A stretch of DNA of 64,000 nucleotides from Symsagittifera roscoffensis (lineage: Eukaryota > Xenacoelomorpha > Acoela > Convolutidae). Shown one piece after another: positions 1 to 13,424 of the stretch (its first letter is position 1; every line of letters starts with the position of its first letter). The translations under genes and the position numbers were made by a program. The notes under the pieces were generated by a model. That model was not told the origin of the DNA, made no database searches, and saw only the letters and a program-made list of their open reading frames with translations. The stretch lies in contig NC_087066.1 of NCBI RefSeq assembly GCF_963678635.1, positions 18,805,877-18,869,876 of the forward strand, given 5' to 3'.

Positions 1-3000
1 GTTAAATTACGATCTGCACGAGTTTTTTTTAAGAATCCTGGGAAGGTTGGCAAACGTCCCGAGAAAGGTAAATTGCTATCCCAACAAATTTTTCTGGAGT
101 CTGGGAAAAGTTTTTGGAATGTCAAAAAAATGTCCGAAAATAGTTTTCGGAAAGTTAGAAAAACTTTTGGGAAAGTTAGCTGATATTTTGAAAAGGTTAA
201 ATTACTATCCCAATGAAATTTCTGATGATCCTTCAGACGTTTGGCAAACAAAAGCCTTGAAACGTTTTTTTTAAATAACAGCGACTGTTTTCTAGAAACC
301 TGGGAAGGTTAGCAAAAGTCTTGGCCTTGTTGAACTACGATCTGCACGAGTTTTTTTAAAGAATCCTGGCAAGGTTGGCAAACGGTTTCTAGAATCTTGA
401 GAAAAATTTCGAAATGTCATCTGAAGTTTTGGAAAGCTCAAATTACTAGCCCAATGTGTTTACTATAGTTCCTAAGGAGGTTTAGCAAAAGCCTCGAAAG
501 AATTTTTTCATCACAGTGGCTGTTTTCTAGAATCCTGGGAAGGTTAGCAAAAGTCTTGACAGTGTACCTTTAGGACGTACATGCGTTGCAAAAACTCTGA
601 AAGAGTTAAGTTGCTATCCCAAGGAGCACTTTTTAGAGTCGTTGGTACTTTGGAAAAAGTCTTAGGAAAAACAGCTAAAGTTTTGAATGGTTAATTTACT
701 ATCCCCATGAGTTTTCTGTAGATCCTCAGGATGTTTGGAAAAAGCATCGAATAGTTCAACTGTATCACAGCGACTGTTTTCTCGAGACCTGGGAAGAATA
801 GCAAAAATCTTGGCATTGTTACTTAATGATCTATACGCGTTTATTAGAAAGCTCTGGGAAGGTTGACAAAGTTCCTGAATACTATCTCAAGAAAGTTAAA
901 TTACTATCCCAACTATTTTTTCTAGAGTCTGGAGAAGGTTTTCGGAATGTCAAAAAAATGTCCCAAAATAGATTTCGGAAAGTTAGAAAATTTCTTGGGA
1001 AAGTTAGCTGAATTTTTGAAAAGGTTAAATTACTATCTCAATGAAATTTCTGATGATCCTTAAGAGGTTTGGCAAACAAAAGCCGTGAAAAATTTTTTTT
1101 TTATGTTAGTGACTGTTTTCTAGAAACCTGGGAGGGTTAGCAATTGTCTGGAGAGAGTTAAATTGCTATCCCAACAATTTTTTCAAGAGTCTTGGGAAAC
1201 TTTTCGAAATGTCAAAAAAATTATCCCAAAAAAGTTTCCGGAATATCATCTTTAGTTCTGGAAAGCTCAAATTACTAGCCCAATGTGTTTACTATAGTTC
1301 CAAAGGAAAGGTTAGAAAGGTTTTTTTCATCACAGCGGCTGTTTTCTAGAATCCTGGGAAGGTTAGCAAAAGTCTTGACAGTGTACATTTAGGACGTACA
1401 TGCGTTGCAAAAACTCTGAGAGAGTTAAGTTGATATCCCATGGAGTACTTTTTAGAGTCTTTGGTACTTTAGAAAAAATCTTAGGAAAAACAGCTAAAGT
1501 TTTGAATGGTTAATTTACTATATCCATGAGTTTTCTGTAGATCCTAAGGAAGTTTGGAAAAAGCCTTGAGTAGTTCAACTGTATCACAGCGACTGTTTTC
1601 TCGAGACCTGGGAAGAATAGCAAAAATCTTGGCATTGTTAATTTATGATCTATACGCGTTTATTAAAAAGCCCTGCGAAGGTTGACAAAGTTCCTGAGTG
1701 AGTTAAAGTGCTATCACAACGAGTCTCATATAGAGTCTTGTGAAGGTTAATTTGAGTCCTGCGAAGGTAAAAAATAATATCGCAACATTTTTCTAGAGTC
1801 CTGGAAAGGCTTGATAAAGTCTCGGGGAGCTTTAATTATTACATCAACGTATCCCAAGGAGTTCGTTTTAGAGTCTTGAGAAAGTTAGAAAAAGTCTTGG
1901 GAAAGTCAGGTAAAATTTTGAAAAGATTAATTTACTATCCCAATGAGTTTTCCGATGATCCTTAGAAAATTTGGCAAAAGCTTTCAAACGTTTTTTCTTA
2001 TCACTGTGACTGTTTTCTAGAAACCTGGAAAGATTAGCAAAAGTGTTGTCAGTGTGCAATTAGGATAGAAATGCGTTTTTTAAAAAGCCTTAGGAAGATT
2101 AGCAAAAGCCCTGAGAGAGTTAAATTGCTATCCCAACAATTTATCTTGGAAGTCTTGGAAGGTTAGAATAAGTTTTCGGAATGTCACTTGAAGTGTTGGA
2201 AAGCTCATATTAATAGCCCAAAATGAATTTTCTATATATCCTTAGAAACTTTGCAAAAACCCTGAAACTTTTTTTTATCACCGCGGTTGATTTCTAGAGT
2301 CCTGGGAGGAATAGCAAAGGTCTTGACAGTGTATAGTTAAGATCTACACGAGTTTTTTCAAAAGCTCTGAAGAAGTTGGCAAACGTCTTGAGAGAGTTAA
2401 CTTGCTATCCCAACAAATTTTTCTTGAGTCTTGGGAAAGTTTCGGAATGTCAAAGAATGTCCCAAAAAAAGTTTTTGGAAAGTTGAAAAAATTCTTGGGA
2501 AAGTCAGCTACAGCTTTGAAAAGTTTAATTAACTATCGCAATGAGTTTTCTATAGATCCTCAGGAGGGATGACAAAAGCCTTGAAGCGTTTTTTTAATCA
2601 CCGCGACTTACTGCTCGAGCCTTGGGAAGGTTGGCAAAAGTCTTGAGAGTGTTAAATTGCTATCTCAACCTTTTTTAGAGTCTTGGGAAGGTCAAAAAAA
2701 GAATTGGGAAAGGTTAGCAAAAGCCTTGACAGTGTACAATTAAGATATAAATGCGTTGCAAAAACCCAGAGAAAGTTAAGTTGCTATCACAACGAGTACT
2801 TTCTAGAGTCTTTGGTACGTTAAAAAAAGTTTTGGAAAAAAAACAGATAAAAGTTTGAAAAGGTTAATTTACTATCATCATGAGTTTTCTGTAGATCCCT
2901 AAGAAGTTCGGCGAAAGCCTTGAAATGTTAAACTGTATCACAGCGACTGTTTTCTCGAGACCTGAAAAGAATAGCAAAACTGTTGACAGTGTACCTTTAG

Positions 3001-6000
3001 GACGTACATGCATTGCAAAAACTCTGAGAGTTAAGTTGCTGTCCCAAGGAGCACTTTTTAGAGTCTTTGGTACTTTGGAAAAAGTCTTAGGAAAAACAGC
3101 TAAAGTTTTGAATGGTTAATTTACTATCCCCATGAGTTTTCTGTAGATCCTCAGGATGTTTGGAAAAAGCATCGAATAGTTCAACTGTATCACAGCGACT
3201 GTTTTCTCGAGACCTGGGAAGAATAGCAAAAATCTTGGCATTGTTACTTAATGATCTATACGCGTTTATTAGAAAGCTCTGGGAAGGTTGACAAAGTTCC
3301 TGAATACTATCCCAAGAAAGTTAAATTACTATCCCAACTATTTTTTCTAGAGTCTGGAGAAGGTTTTCGGAATGTCAAAAAAAAACAGATAAAAGTTTGA
3401 AAAGGTTAATTTACTATCATCATGAGTTTTCTGTAGATCCCTAAGAAGTTAGGCGAAAGCCTTGAAATGTTCAACTGTATCACAGCGACTGTTTTCTCGA
3501 GACCTGAAAAGAATAGCAAAACTCTAGGCATTGTTATTTATGATCTATAACCGTTTTTTAAAAAGCCCTGGGTAGGTTGACAAAGTCCCTGAGAGGGTTA
3601 AATTGCTATCACAACGAGTCTCATATAGAGTCTTGTGGAGGTTAGTTCGAGTCCTGCGAAGGTAAAATTATTATCGCAAAAATTTTTTTGAGTCCTGGAA
3701 AGGCCAGATAAAATCTTGGTGTGCTTCAGTTATTACATCAACGTATCCCAAAGAATTCGTTCTAGAGTCTTGGGAAGGTCAGAAAAAGTCTTGGGAAAAA
3801 CAGTTAAAATTTTGAAGAGGTTAATTTACTTTCCCAATGAGTTTTCTGATGATCCTTAGGAAGTTTGGCAAAAGCCTTCAAACATTTTTTTCTTATCACA
3901 GCGACTATTTTCTAGAAACCTGGGAAGGTTAGCAAAAGTCTTGGTCTTGTTAAATTACGATCTACACGAATTTTTTTAAAGAAATCCTGGGAAGGTTGGC
4001 AAACGTCCTGAGAAAGTTAAATTGCTATCCGAACAAGTTTTTCTAGAGTGTATGGAAGGTTTTCGGAATGTCAAAGAATGTCCCAAAAAGTTTTTGGAAA
4101 GTTGGAAAAATTCTTGGGAAAGTCAGCTAAGTTTTTGAAAAGGATAATTTACTATCCCAATGAGTTTTCTGATGATCCTTAGGAAGTTTGGCAAAAGCCT
4201 TCAAACTTTTTTTCTTATCACAGCGACTGTTCTCTAGAAACCTGGGAAGGTTAGCAAAAGCCTTGGCAATGTATAATTAGGATACAAATGCGTTTTTTAA
4301 AAAGCATTAGAAAGGTTAGCAAAAACCCTGAGATAGTTAAATTGCTATCCCAACAATTTTTTCTAGCCCAATGAGTTTTTTTATAAGCCCTGAGGAAGTT
4401 TGCCAAAAGCTTAGAAACGGTCTTTTTCATCACAACGGCTGTTTTCTAGAGTCCTGAGAAGGTTAGCAAAAGTCTTGGCAATCTACATTTAGGATATTCA
4501 TGCGTTTTTTAAAAAGCCTCAGGACGGTTAGCAAAAACCCTGAGAGAGTTAAGTTGCTATCCCAAGGAGTACTTTCTAGAGTCTTGAAAAGGCTACAAAA
4601 ATTTTTCGGAATGTCATCTAAAGTTTTGGAAAGCTCAATTTACTAGCTCAATGAGTTTTCTTTTGTTCCTAACAAAGTTTGGCAAAAGCCTAGAAATGTT
4701 TTTTTTTTCATCACAATGGCTGTTTTTTAGAGTCCTGGGAAGGTTAGTGAAAACCTTGGTAGTGTACAATTAGGATATACATGCGTTTTTTAAAAGCCTG
4801 AGGAAGGTTAGCAAAAACCCTGAGAGAGTTAAGTTGCTATCCCAAGGAGTACTTTCTAGGGTCTTTGGGACATTAGAAAATGTCTTGGGAAAAACAGCTA
4901 AAGTTTTGAAAAATCTAATTTACTATCCCTATGAGTTTTCTGTAGAGCCTTTGGAAGTTTGGCAAAAGCCTTGAAACGTTTAACTGTATCACAGCGACTG
5001 TTTTCTAGAGTCCTGGGAAGGTTAGCAAAAGTCTTGGCAATGTTCAATTATGATATACATGCGTTATTCAAAAAGCCTCAGGAAAGTTAGCAAAAACCGT
5101 GAGAGAGTTAAGTTGCTATCCCACGGAGTACTTACTAGAGTCTTGAAAAGGCTAAAAAAAGTTTTCTGAATGTCATCTAAAGTTTTGGAAAGCTCAATTT
5201 ACTGGATCAATGAATTTTCTATAATTCCTTATGAAGTTTGGCAAAAGCCTTGAGACGTTTGTTTTTAGCACAGCGACTGTTTTCCAGAGACCTGAAAAGA
5301 ATAGCAAAAATCTTGGCATTGCTATTTATGATCTATACGCGTTTTTTAAAAAGCCCTTGGAAGGTTGGCAAAGTCCCTGAGAGAGTTAAATTGCTATCAC
5401 AACGAGTCTCATATAGAGTCTTGTGGAGGTTAAGTGGTACGTTAAAAAAAGTTTTGGAAAAAAACAGATAAAAGTTTGAAAAGGTTAATTTACTATCCCC
5501 ATGAGTTTTTTGTAGATCCCTAAGAAGTTTGGCGAAAGCCTTGACATGTTAAACTGTATCACAGCGACTGTTTTCGCGAGACCTTAAAAGAATAGCAAAA
5601 CTCTTGGCATTGCAATTTATGATCTATACGCGTTTTATAAAAAGCCCTGGGAAGGTTGGCAAAGTCCCTGAGAGAGTTAAACTGCTATCACAACGAGTCT
5701 CACATAGAGTCTTGTGGAGGTTAAGTGGTACGTTAAAAAAAGTTTTGGAAAAAAACAGATAAAAGTTTGAAAAGGTTAATTTACTATCCCCATGAGTTTT
5801 TTGTAGATCCCTAAGAAGTTTGGCGAAAGCCTTGACATGTTAAACTGTATCACAGCGACTGTTTTCGCGAGACCTTAAAAGAATAGCAAAACTCTTGGCA
5901 TTGTTTTTATGATCTATACGCGTTTTTTAAAAAGCCCTGGGAAGGTTGGCAAAGTCGCTGAGAGGGTTAAATTGCTATCACAACGAGTCTCATATAGAGT

Positions 6001-9000
6001 CTTGTGGAGGTTAGTTCGAGTCCTGCGAAGGTAAAATCATTATCGCAAAGATTTTTTAGAGTCCTGGAAATTCCAGATAAAATCTTGGGGGAGCTTCAGT
6101 TATTACATCATCGTATCCCAAAGAGTTCGTTCTAGAGTCTTGGGAAGGTCAGAAAAAGTCTTGGGAAAAACAGTTAAAATTTTGAAAAGGTTAATTTACT
6201 TTCCCAATGAGTTTTCTGATGATCCTTAGGAAGTTTGGCAAACGTCCTGAGAAAGTTAAATTGATATCCGAACAAGTTTTTCTAGAGTGTATGGAAGGTT
6301 TTCGGAATGTCAAAGAATGTCCCAAAAAGTTTTTGGAAAATTGGAAAAATTCTTGGGAAAGTCAGCTAAGTTTTTGAAAAGGTTAAGTTACTATCCCAAT
6401 GAGTTTTCCGATGATCCTTAGAAAGTTTGGTAAAAGCCTTCAAACGTTTTTTCTTATCACAGTGACTGTTTTCTAGAAACCTGGAAAGATTAGCAAAAGT
6501 CATGGCAGTGTGCAATTAGGATACAAATGCGTTTTTTAAAAAGCCTTAGGAAGATTAGCAAAAGCCCTGAGACAGTTAAATTGCTATCCCAACATTTTTT
6601 TTAGAGTCTTGGAAGGTTAGAAAAAGTTTTCGGAATGTCACTTGAAGTGTTGGAAAGCTCATATTAATAGCCCATTATGAATTTCTATATATCCTTAGGA
6701 ACTTTGCAAAAACCCTGAAACGTTTTTTTTTGTCACCGCGGTTGATTTCTAGTGTCCTGGGAAGGTTAGCAAATGTCTTGACAGTGTATAGTTAAGATCT
6801 ACACGCGTTTTAAAGAGCCCTGAGAAGGTTGGCAAACGTGCTGAGAGATTTAACTTGCTATCCCAACAAACTCTTCTGGAGTCTTGGGAAGGTGAGCAAA
6901 AGTCTTGACAGTGTACAATTAAGATATAAATGCGTTGCAAAAACCCTGAGAAAGTTAGGTTGCTATCACAAGGAGTACTTTCTAGAGTCTTTGGTACGTT
7001 AAAAAAAGTTTTGGAAAAAAAACAGATAAAAATTTGAAAAGGTTAATTTACTATCATCATGAGTTTTCTGTAGATCCCCAAGAAGTTTGACTAAAGCCTT
7101 GAAATGTTAAACTGTATCACAGCGACTGTTTTCTCGAGACCTGAAAAGAATAGCGAAAATCTTGGCATTGCAATTTATGATCTATACGCGTTTTATAAAA
7201 AGCCCTGGGAAGGTTGGCAAAGTCCCTGAGAGAGTTAAACTGCTATCACAACGAGTCTCACAAAGAGTCTTGTGGAGGTTAATTCGAGTCCTGCGAAGGT
7301 AAAACTAATATCGCAAAAATTTTTTAGAGTCCTGGAAACGCTAGATAAAATCTTGGGGGGCTTCAGTTATTACATCAACGTATCCCAAAGAGTTCGTCCT
7401 AGAGTCTTGGGAAGGTTAGAAAAAGTCTTGGGAAAATCAGTTTAAATTTTGAAAAGGATAATTTACTATCCCAATGAGTTTTCTGATGATCCTTAGGAAG
7501 TTTGGCAAAAGCCTTCAAACATTTTTTTCTTATCACAGCGACTGTTTTCTAGAAACCTGGGAAGGTTAGCAAAAGCCTTGGCAGTGTATAATTAGGATAC
7601 AAATGCGTTTTTTAAAAAGCATCAGAAAGGTTAGCAAAAGCCCTGGGATAGTTAAATTGCTATCCCACTAATTTTTTCTAGCCCAATGAGTTTTTTATAA
7701 GTCATGAGGAAGTTTGCTAACAGCTTAGAAACGGTCTTTTTCATCACAACGGCTGTTTTCTAGAGTCCTGGGAAGGTTAGCAAAAGTCTTGGCAATCTAC
7801 ATTTAGGATATTCATGCGTTTTTTAGAAAGCCTCAGGAGGGTTAGCAAAAACCCTGAGAGAGTTAAGTTGCTATCCCAGGGAGTACTTTCTAGAGTCTTG
7901 AAAAGGCTACAAAAAATTTTCGGAATGTCATCTAAAGTTTTGGAAAGCTCAATTTACTAGCTCAATGAGTTTTTTTTTAGTTCCTAAGAAAGTTTGGCAA
8001 AAGCCTAGAACTATTTTTTTTTCATCAAAGCGGCTGTTTTATAGAGTCCTAGGAAGGTTAGCAAAAAACTTGGCAGTGTTAATTTAGCATATACATGCGT
8101 TTTTTAAAAAAACCTCAGAAAAATTAGCAAAAAAAAACCTGAGAGAGTTAAGTTGCTATCCCAAGGAGTACTTTCTAGGGTCTTTGGGACGTTAGAAAAA
8201 GTCTTGGGAAAAACAGCTAAAAGTTTGAAAAATTAAATTTTTTATCCCCATGAGCTTTCTGTAGAGCCTTTGGAAGTTTGGCAAAAGCCTTGAAACGTTT
8301 ATTTGTATCACAGCGACTGTTTTCTAGAGTCCTGGGAAGGTTAGCAAAAGTCTTGGCAACCTATATTTAGGATATACTAGCGTTTTTCAAAAAACCTCAG
8401 GAAGGTTAGCAAAAACCCTGAGAGAGTTAAGTTGCTATCCCAAGGAGTACTTTCTAGAGTCTTGAAAAGGCTAAAAAAAGTTTTCGGAATGTCATCTAAA
8501 TTTTGGAAAGCTCAATTTACTAGCTCAATGAGCTTTTTTTTAGTTCCTAAGAAAGTTTGGCAAAAGCCTACAACTATTTTTTTTTCATCAAAGCGGCTGT
8601 TTTCTAGAGTCCTAGGAAGGTTAGCAAAAAAACTTGGCAGTGTTAATTTAGCATATACATGCGTTTTTTAAAAAAACCTCAGAAAAATTAGCAAAAAACC
8701 TGAGAGAGTTAAGTTGTTATCCCAGGGAGTACTTTCTAGGGTCTCTGGGACGTTAGAAAAAGTCTTGGGACAAAACAGCTAAAATTTTGAAATATAATTT
8801 TTTAACCCCATGAGTTTTCTAAAGAGCCTTTGGAAATTTGGCAAAAGCCTTGAAACGTTTATTTGTATCACAGCGACTGTTTTCTAGAGTCCTGGGAAGG
8901 TTAGCAAAAGTCTTGGCAATGTATAATTATGATATACATGCGTTTTTAAAAAAGCCACAGAAAGGTTAGCAAAAACCCTGAGAGAGTTAAGTTGCTATCC

Positions 9001-12000
9001 CAAGGAGTACTTTCTAGAGTCTTGAAAAGGCTACAAAAAGTTTTCGGATTGTCATCTAAAGTTTTGGAGAGCTCAATTTACTAGCTCAATGAGTTTTCTT
9101 TAGCTCCTAAGAAAGTTTGGCAAAAGCCTAGAAATGTTTTTTTTTTCATCACAATGGCTGTTTTCTAGAGTCCTGGGAAGGTTAGTGAAAATCTTGGCAG
9201 TGTACAATTAGGATATACATGCGTTTTTTAAAAGCCTTAGAAAGGTTAGCAAAAACCCTGAGAGAGTTAAGTTGCTATCCCAAGGATTACTTTCTAGGGT
9301 CTATGGGACGTTAGAAAATGTCTTGGGAAAAACAGCTAAAATTTTGAAAAATCTAATTTACTATCCCTATGAGTTTTCTGTAGAGCCTTTGGAAGTTTGG
9401 CAAAAGCCTTGAAACGTTAATTTGTATCACAGCGACTGTTTTCTAGAGTCCTGGGAAGGTTAGCAAAAGTCTTGGCAATGTACAATTATGATATACATGC
9501 GTTATTCAAAAAGCCTCAGAAAAGTTAGCAAAAACCGTGAGAGAGTTAAGTTGCTATCCCAAGGAGTACTTTCTAGAGTCTTGAAAAGGCTAAAAAAAGT
9601 TTTCGGAATGTCATCTAAAGTTTTGGAAAGCTCAATTTACTGGATCAATGAATTTTCTATAATTTCTAATGAAGTTTGGCAAAAGCCTTGAAACGTTTAT
9701 TTTTAGCACAGCGGCTGTTTTCTAGAGACCTGAAAAGAATAGCAAAAATCTGGGCATTGCTTTTTATGATCTATACGCGTTGTTTAAAAAGCCCTTGGAA
9801 GGTTGGCAATGTCCCTGAGAGAGTTAAATTGCTATCACAACGAGTCTCATATAGAGTCTTGTTGAGGTTAAGTCGAGTCCTGCGAAGGTAAAACTAATAT
9901 CGCAAAAAATTTTTTAGAGTCCTGGAAAGGCTAGATAAAATCTTGGTAAACTTCAATTATTACATCAACGTATCCCAAAGAGTTCGTCCTAGAGTCTTGG
10001 GATTGTTAGAAAAAGTCTTGGGAAAGTCAGTTAAATTTTTGAAAAGGATAATTTACTATCCCAATGAGTTTTCTGATGATCCTTAGGAAGTTTGGCAAAA
10101 GCCTTCAAAAATTTTTTTCTTATCACAGCGACTGTTTTCTAGAAGCCTGGGAAGGTTAGCAAAAGCCTTGGCAGTGTATAATTAGGATACAAATGCGTTT
10201 TTTAAAAAGCATAAGAAAGGTTAGCAAAAGCCCTGAGATAGTTAAATTGCTATCCCAACAATTTTTTCTAGCCCAATGAGTTTTTTTACAAGTCCTTAGG
10301 AAGTTTGCTGAAAGCTTAGAAACGGTCTTTTTCATCACAACGGCTGTTTTCTAGAGTCCTGGGAAGGTTAGCAATTGTCTTGGCAATGTACAATTATGAT
10401 ATACATGCGTTATTCAAAAAGCCTCAGGAAGGTTAGCAAAAACCGAGAGAGAGTTAAGTTGCTATCCCAAGTAGTACTTTCTAGAGTCATGGGAAGATTA
10501 GAACAAATTTTCAGGGTGTCATCTAAAGTTTTGAAAAGCTCAATTTTCTAGCCCAATGAGTTTTCTATAATTCCTAAGGAAGTTTGGCAAAAGCCTTGAA
10601 ACGTTTATTTTTAGCACAGCGACTGTTTTCTAGAGACCTAAAAAGAATAGCAAAAATCTTGGCATTGCTATTTATGATCTATACGCGTTTTTTAAAAAGC
10701 CCTGGGAAGGTTGGCAAAGACCCTGAGAGAGTTAAACTGCTATCACAACGAGTTTCATTTAGAGTCTTGTGGAGGTTAGTTCGAGTCCTGCGAAGGTAAA
10801 ATTATTATCGCAAAAATTTTTTAGAGTCCTGGAAAGGCTAGATAAAATCTTGGGGAGCTTCAGTTATTACATCAACGTATCCCAAAGTATTCGTCCTAGA
10901 GTCTTGGGAAGGTTAGAAAAAGTCTTGGGAAAGTCAATTAAATTTTTGAAAAGGTTACTTTACTATCCCAATGAGTTTTCTGATGATCCTTAGGAAATTT
11001 GGCAAAAGCCTTCAAACATTTTTTTCTTATCACAGCGACTGTTTTCTAGAAACCTGGGAAGGTTAGCAAAAGCCTTGGCAGTGTATAATTAGGATACAAA
11101 TGCGTTTTTCAAAAAGCATTAGAAATGTTAGCAAAAGCCCTGAGATAGTTAAATTGCTGTCCCAACAATTTTTTCTAGAGTCTTTGTAAGGTCAGAAAAG
11201 TTTTCGGAATGTCATCTAAAGTTTTGGAATGCTTAATTTACTAGCCCAATGAGTTTTTTTATATGTCCTGAGGAAGTTTGCCAAAAGCCTAGAAACAGTC
11301 TTTTTTTTATCACAACGGCTGTTTTCTAGAGTCCTGGGAAGGTTAGCAAAAGTCTTGGCAATCTATATTTAGGATATACATTCTTTTTTCAAAAAGCCTC
11401 AGGAAGGTTAGCAAAAAACCCTGAGAGAGTTAAGTTGCTATCCCAAGGAGTACTTTCTAGAGTCTTGAAAAGGCTGCAAAAAGTTTTCGGAATGTCATCT
11501 AAAGTTTGGAAAGCTCAATTTACTAGCTCAATGAGTTTTCTTTAGTTCCTAAGAAAGTTTGGCAAAAGCCTAGAAATGTTTTTTTTTCATCACAATGGAT
11601 GTTTTCTAAGTTCTTGGAAGGTTAGTGAAAATCTTGGCAGTGTACAATTAGGATATACATGTGTTTTTTAAAAGCCTTAGGAAGGTTAGCCAAAACCCTG
11701 AGAGAGTTAAGTTGCTATCCCAAGGAGTACTTTCTAGGGTCTTTGGGACGTTAGAAAATGTCTTGGGAAAAACAGCTAAAGTTTTGAAAAATCTAATTTA
11801 CTATCCCTATGAGTTTTCTGTAGAGCCTTTGGAAGTTTGGCAAAAGCCTTGAAACGTTTATTTGTATCACAGCGATTGTTTTCTAGAGTCCTGGGAAGGT
11901 TAGCAAAAGTCTTGGCAATGTACAATTATGATATACATGCGTTATTCAAAAAGCCTCAGGAAAGTTAGCAAAAACTGTGAGAGAATTAAGTTGCTATCCC

Positions 12001-13012
12001 ACGGAGTACTTTCTAGAGTCTTGAGAAGGTTAGAAAAAATTTTCCGAGTGTCATCTAAAGTTTTGGAAAGCTCAATTTACTAGATCAATGAGTTTTCTAT
12101 AATTCCTAAGGAAGTTTGGTAAAAGCCTTGAAACGTTTATTTTTAGCACAGCGACTGTTTTATAGAGTCCTGGGAAAGCGTTTCTTCATAAAGCCCTGGC
12201 AAGGTTGGCAATGTTCCTGAGAGAGTTAAATTGCTATCACAACGAGTCTCTTATAGAGTCTTGTGGAGGTTAATTCGAGTCCTGCGAAGGTAAAACTAAT
12301 ATCGCAAAAATTTTTTAGAGTCCTGGAAAGGCTAGATAAAATCTTGGGGAGCTTCAGTTATTACATCAACGTATCCCAAAGAGTTCGTTCTAGAGTCTTG
12401 GGAAGGTCAGAAAAAATCTTGGGAAAAACAGTTAAAATTTTGAAAAGGTTAATTTACTTTCCCAATGAGTTTTCTGATGATCCTTAGGAAGTTTGGCAAA
12501 ATTCTTCAAACATTTTTTTTTATCACAGCGACTGTTTTCTAGAAACCTGGGAAGGTTAGCAAAAGTCTTGGCCTTGTTAAGTTACGATCTACACGAATTT
12601 TTTTGAAGAAATCCTGGGAAGGTTGGCAAACGTCCTGAGAAAGTTAAATTGCTATCCGAACAAGTTTTTCTAGAGTGTATGGAAGGTTTTCGGAATGTCA
12701 AAGAATGTCCCAAAAAGTTTTTGGAAAGTTGGAAAAATTCTTGGGAAAGTCAGCTAAGTTTTTGAAAAGGTTAAATTACTATCCCAATGAGTTTTCCGAT
12801 GATCCTTAGAAAGTTTGGTAAAAGCCTTCAAACGTTTTTTCTTATCACAGTGACTGTTTTCTAGAAACCTGGAAAGATTAGCAAAAGTCATGGCAGTGTG
12901 CAATTAGGATACAAATGCGTTTTTAAAAAAGCTTTAGGAAGATTAGCAAAAGCCCTGAGACAGTTAAATTGCTATCCCAACTTTTTTTCTAGAGTCTTGG
13001 AAGGTTAGAAAA
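1..13012. repeat. Satellite A: degenerate tandem array, ~280-bp monomer of four subunits
   Basis: Tandem monomers of roughly 265-300 bp fill this block. The landmark CACAGCGACTGTTTTCT or a close variant recurs near 4431, 4722, 4991, 5269, 5562 and 5850. Each monomer divides into four related subunits of about 64-85 bp that share a core like CCTNGGGAAGGTTAGCAAAAG. They differ in the following text: TCTTGGCAGTGTACAATTAGG, then GAGAGAGTTAAGTTGCTATC, then TTTTCGGAATGTCATC, then GCCTTGAAACGTTTTT. By length about 46 monomers are present. Divergence is high but uneven, with some near-identical blocks. Open frames of 60-80 codons here fall in several frames, are riddled with stops in neighbouring monomers and have no independent support. 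The array runs past the left edge and stops abruptly at about 13012. Confidence 0.93.
5431..6012. repeat. Recent 291-bp tandem duplication inside satellite A
   Basis: The stretch beginning TAAGTGGTACGTTAAAAAAA at 5431 is repeated almost unchanged from 5722, an offset of 291 bp. This is far more similar than typical neighbouring monomers, so this monomer was copied recently. The homology of the second copy fades after about 6000, where the array returns to older variants. Confidence 0.75.
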
Positions 13013-13130
13013 ACGTGAATTACGCAGACATTCTTACAGTTAATAGGAGTTTGAAAATAAAGTAATAACTATAAAAGGAGAAAATAATTGCCAAGCAACA
13101 ATTATATACAAATCTTATTAATCAAAAGAG

Positions 13131-13424
13131 CTAACGAGAATTTTGGAGTCTCTCAATAGAACACAGTGTGGGTCTACGTTCCATAGTTGGTGGTTGTTGC
13201 TGTGGGGTGTTCCGAGGTACTGTTTCAAGGAACTTCATATTCGTCTATTGGCTGGGGTTTTCGGCTGGTCCCATCTGCTCGTCCCAAGGAAAGAGGAAAT
13301 CGTTGACTGGTAGGGCCACATATCGAGAGTCAGGAAACTCGGACTAGTTCATTCTCACTTGAGCAAACAGTTCCTCCGTCATTTCCATTGTTCCAAGTTG
13401 GTTCTCTGAGATGGGTACCTGCAT
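13131..13424 (-). pseudogene. 98-codon relic with two in-frame TAG codons (U1)
   Basis: Unrecognised. Read on the minus strand from the ATG at 13424 (MQVPISENQLGTMEM...) to a TAG at 13131, the frame is protein-like over 98 codons, with segments such as RYVALPVNDFLFPWDEQ and ETVPRNTPQQQPPT. TAG occurs in frame at codons 27 (13344-13346) and 60 (13245-13247). The length and both stops are kept in all four units, so the break predates the tandem duplication. It could be a terminal exon of a host gene or a 3' piece of the retroelement; it lies on the same strand as gag-pol. No domain is evident. Confidence 0.45.

Noticed and set aside
1-13012. Many open frames of 60-83 codons in satellite A, for example 5238-5471 and 10584-10799 with similar MAKALKRLFLAQRLF peptides
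   Set aside because: They recur only because the DNA repeats. Equivalent frames in most monomers are broken, several use non-ATG starts, and no domain is present.
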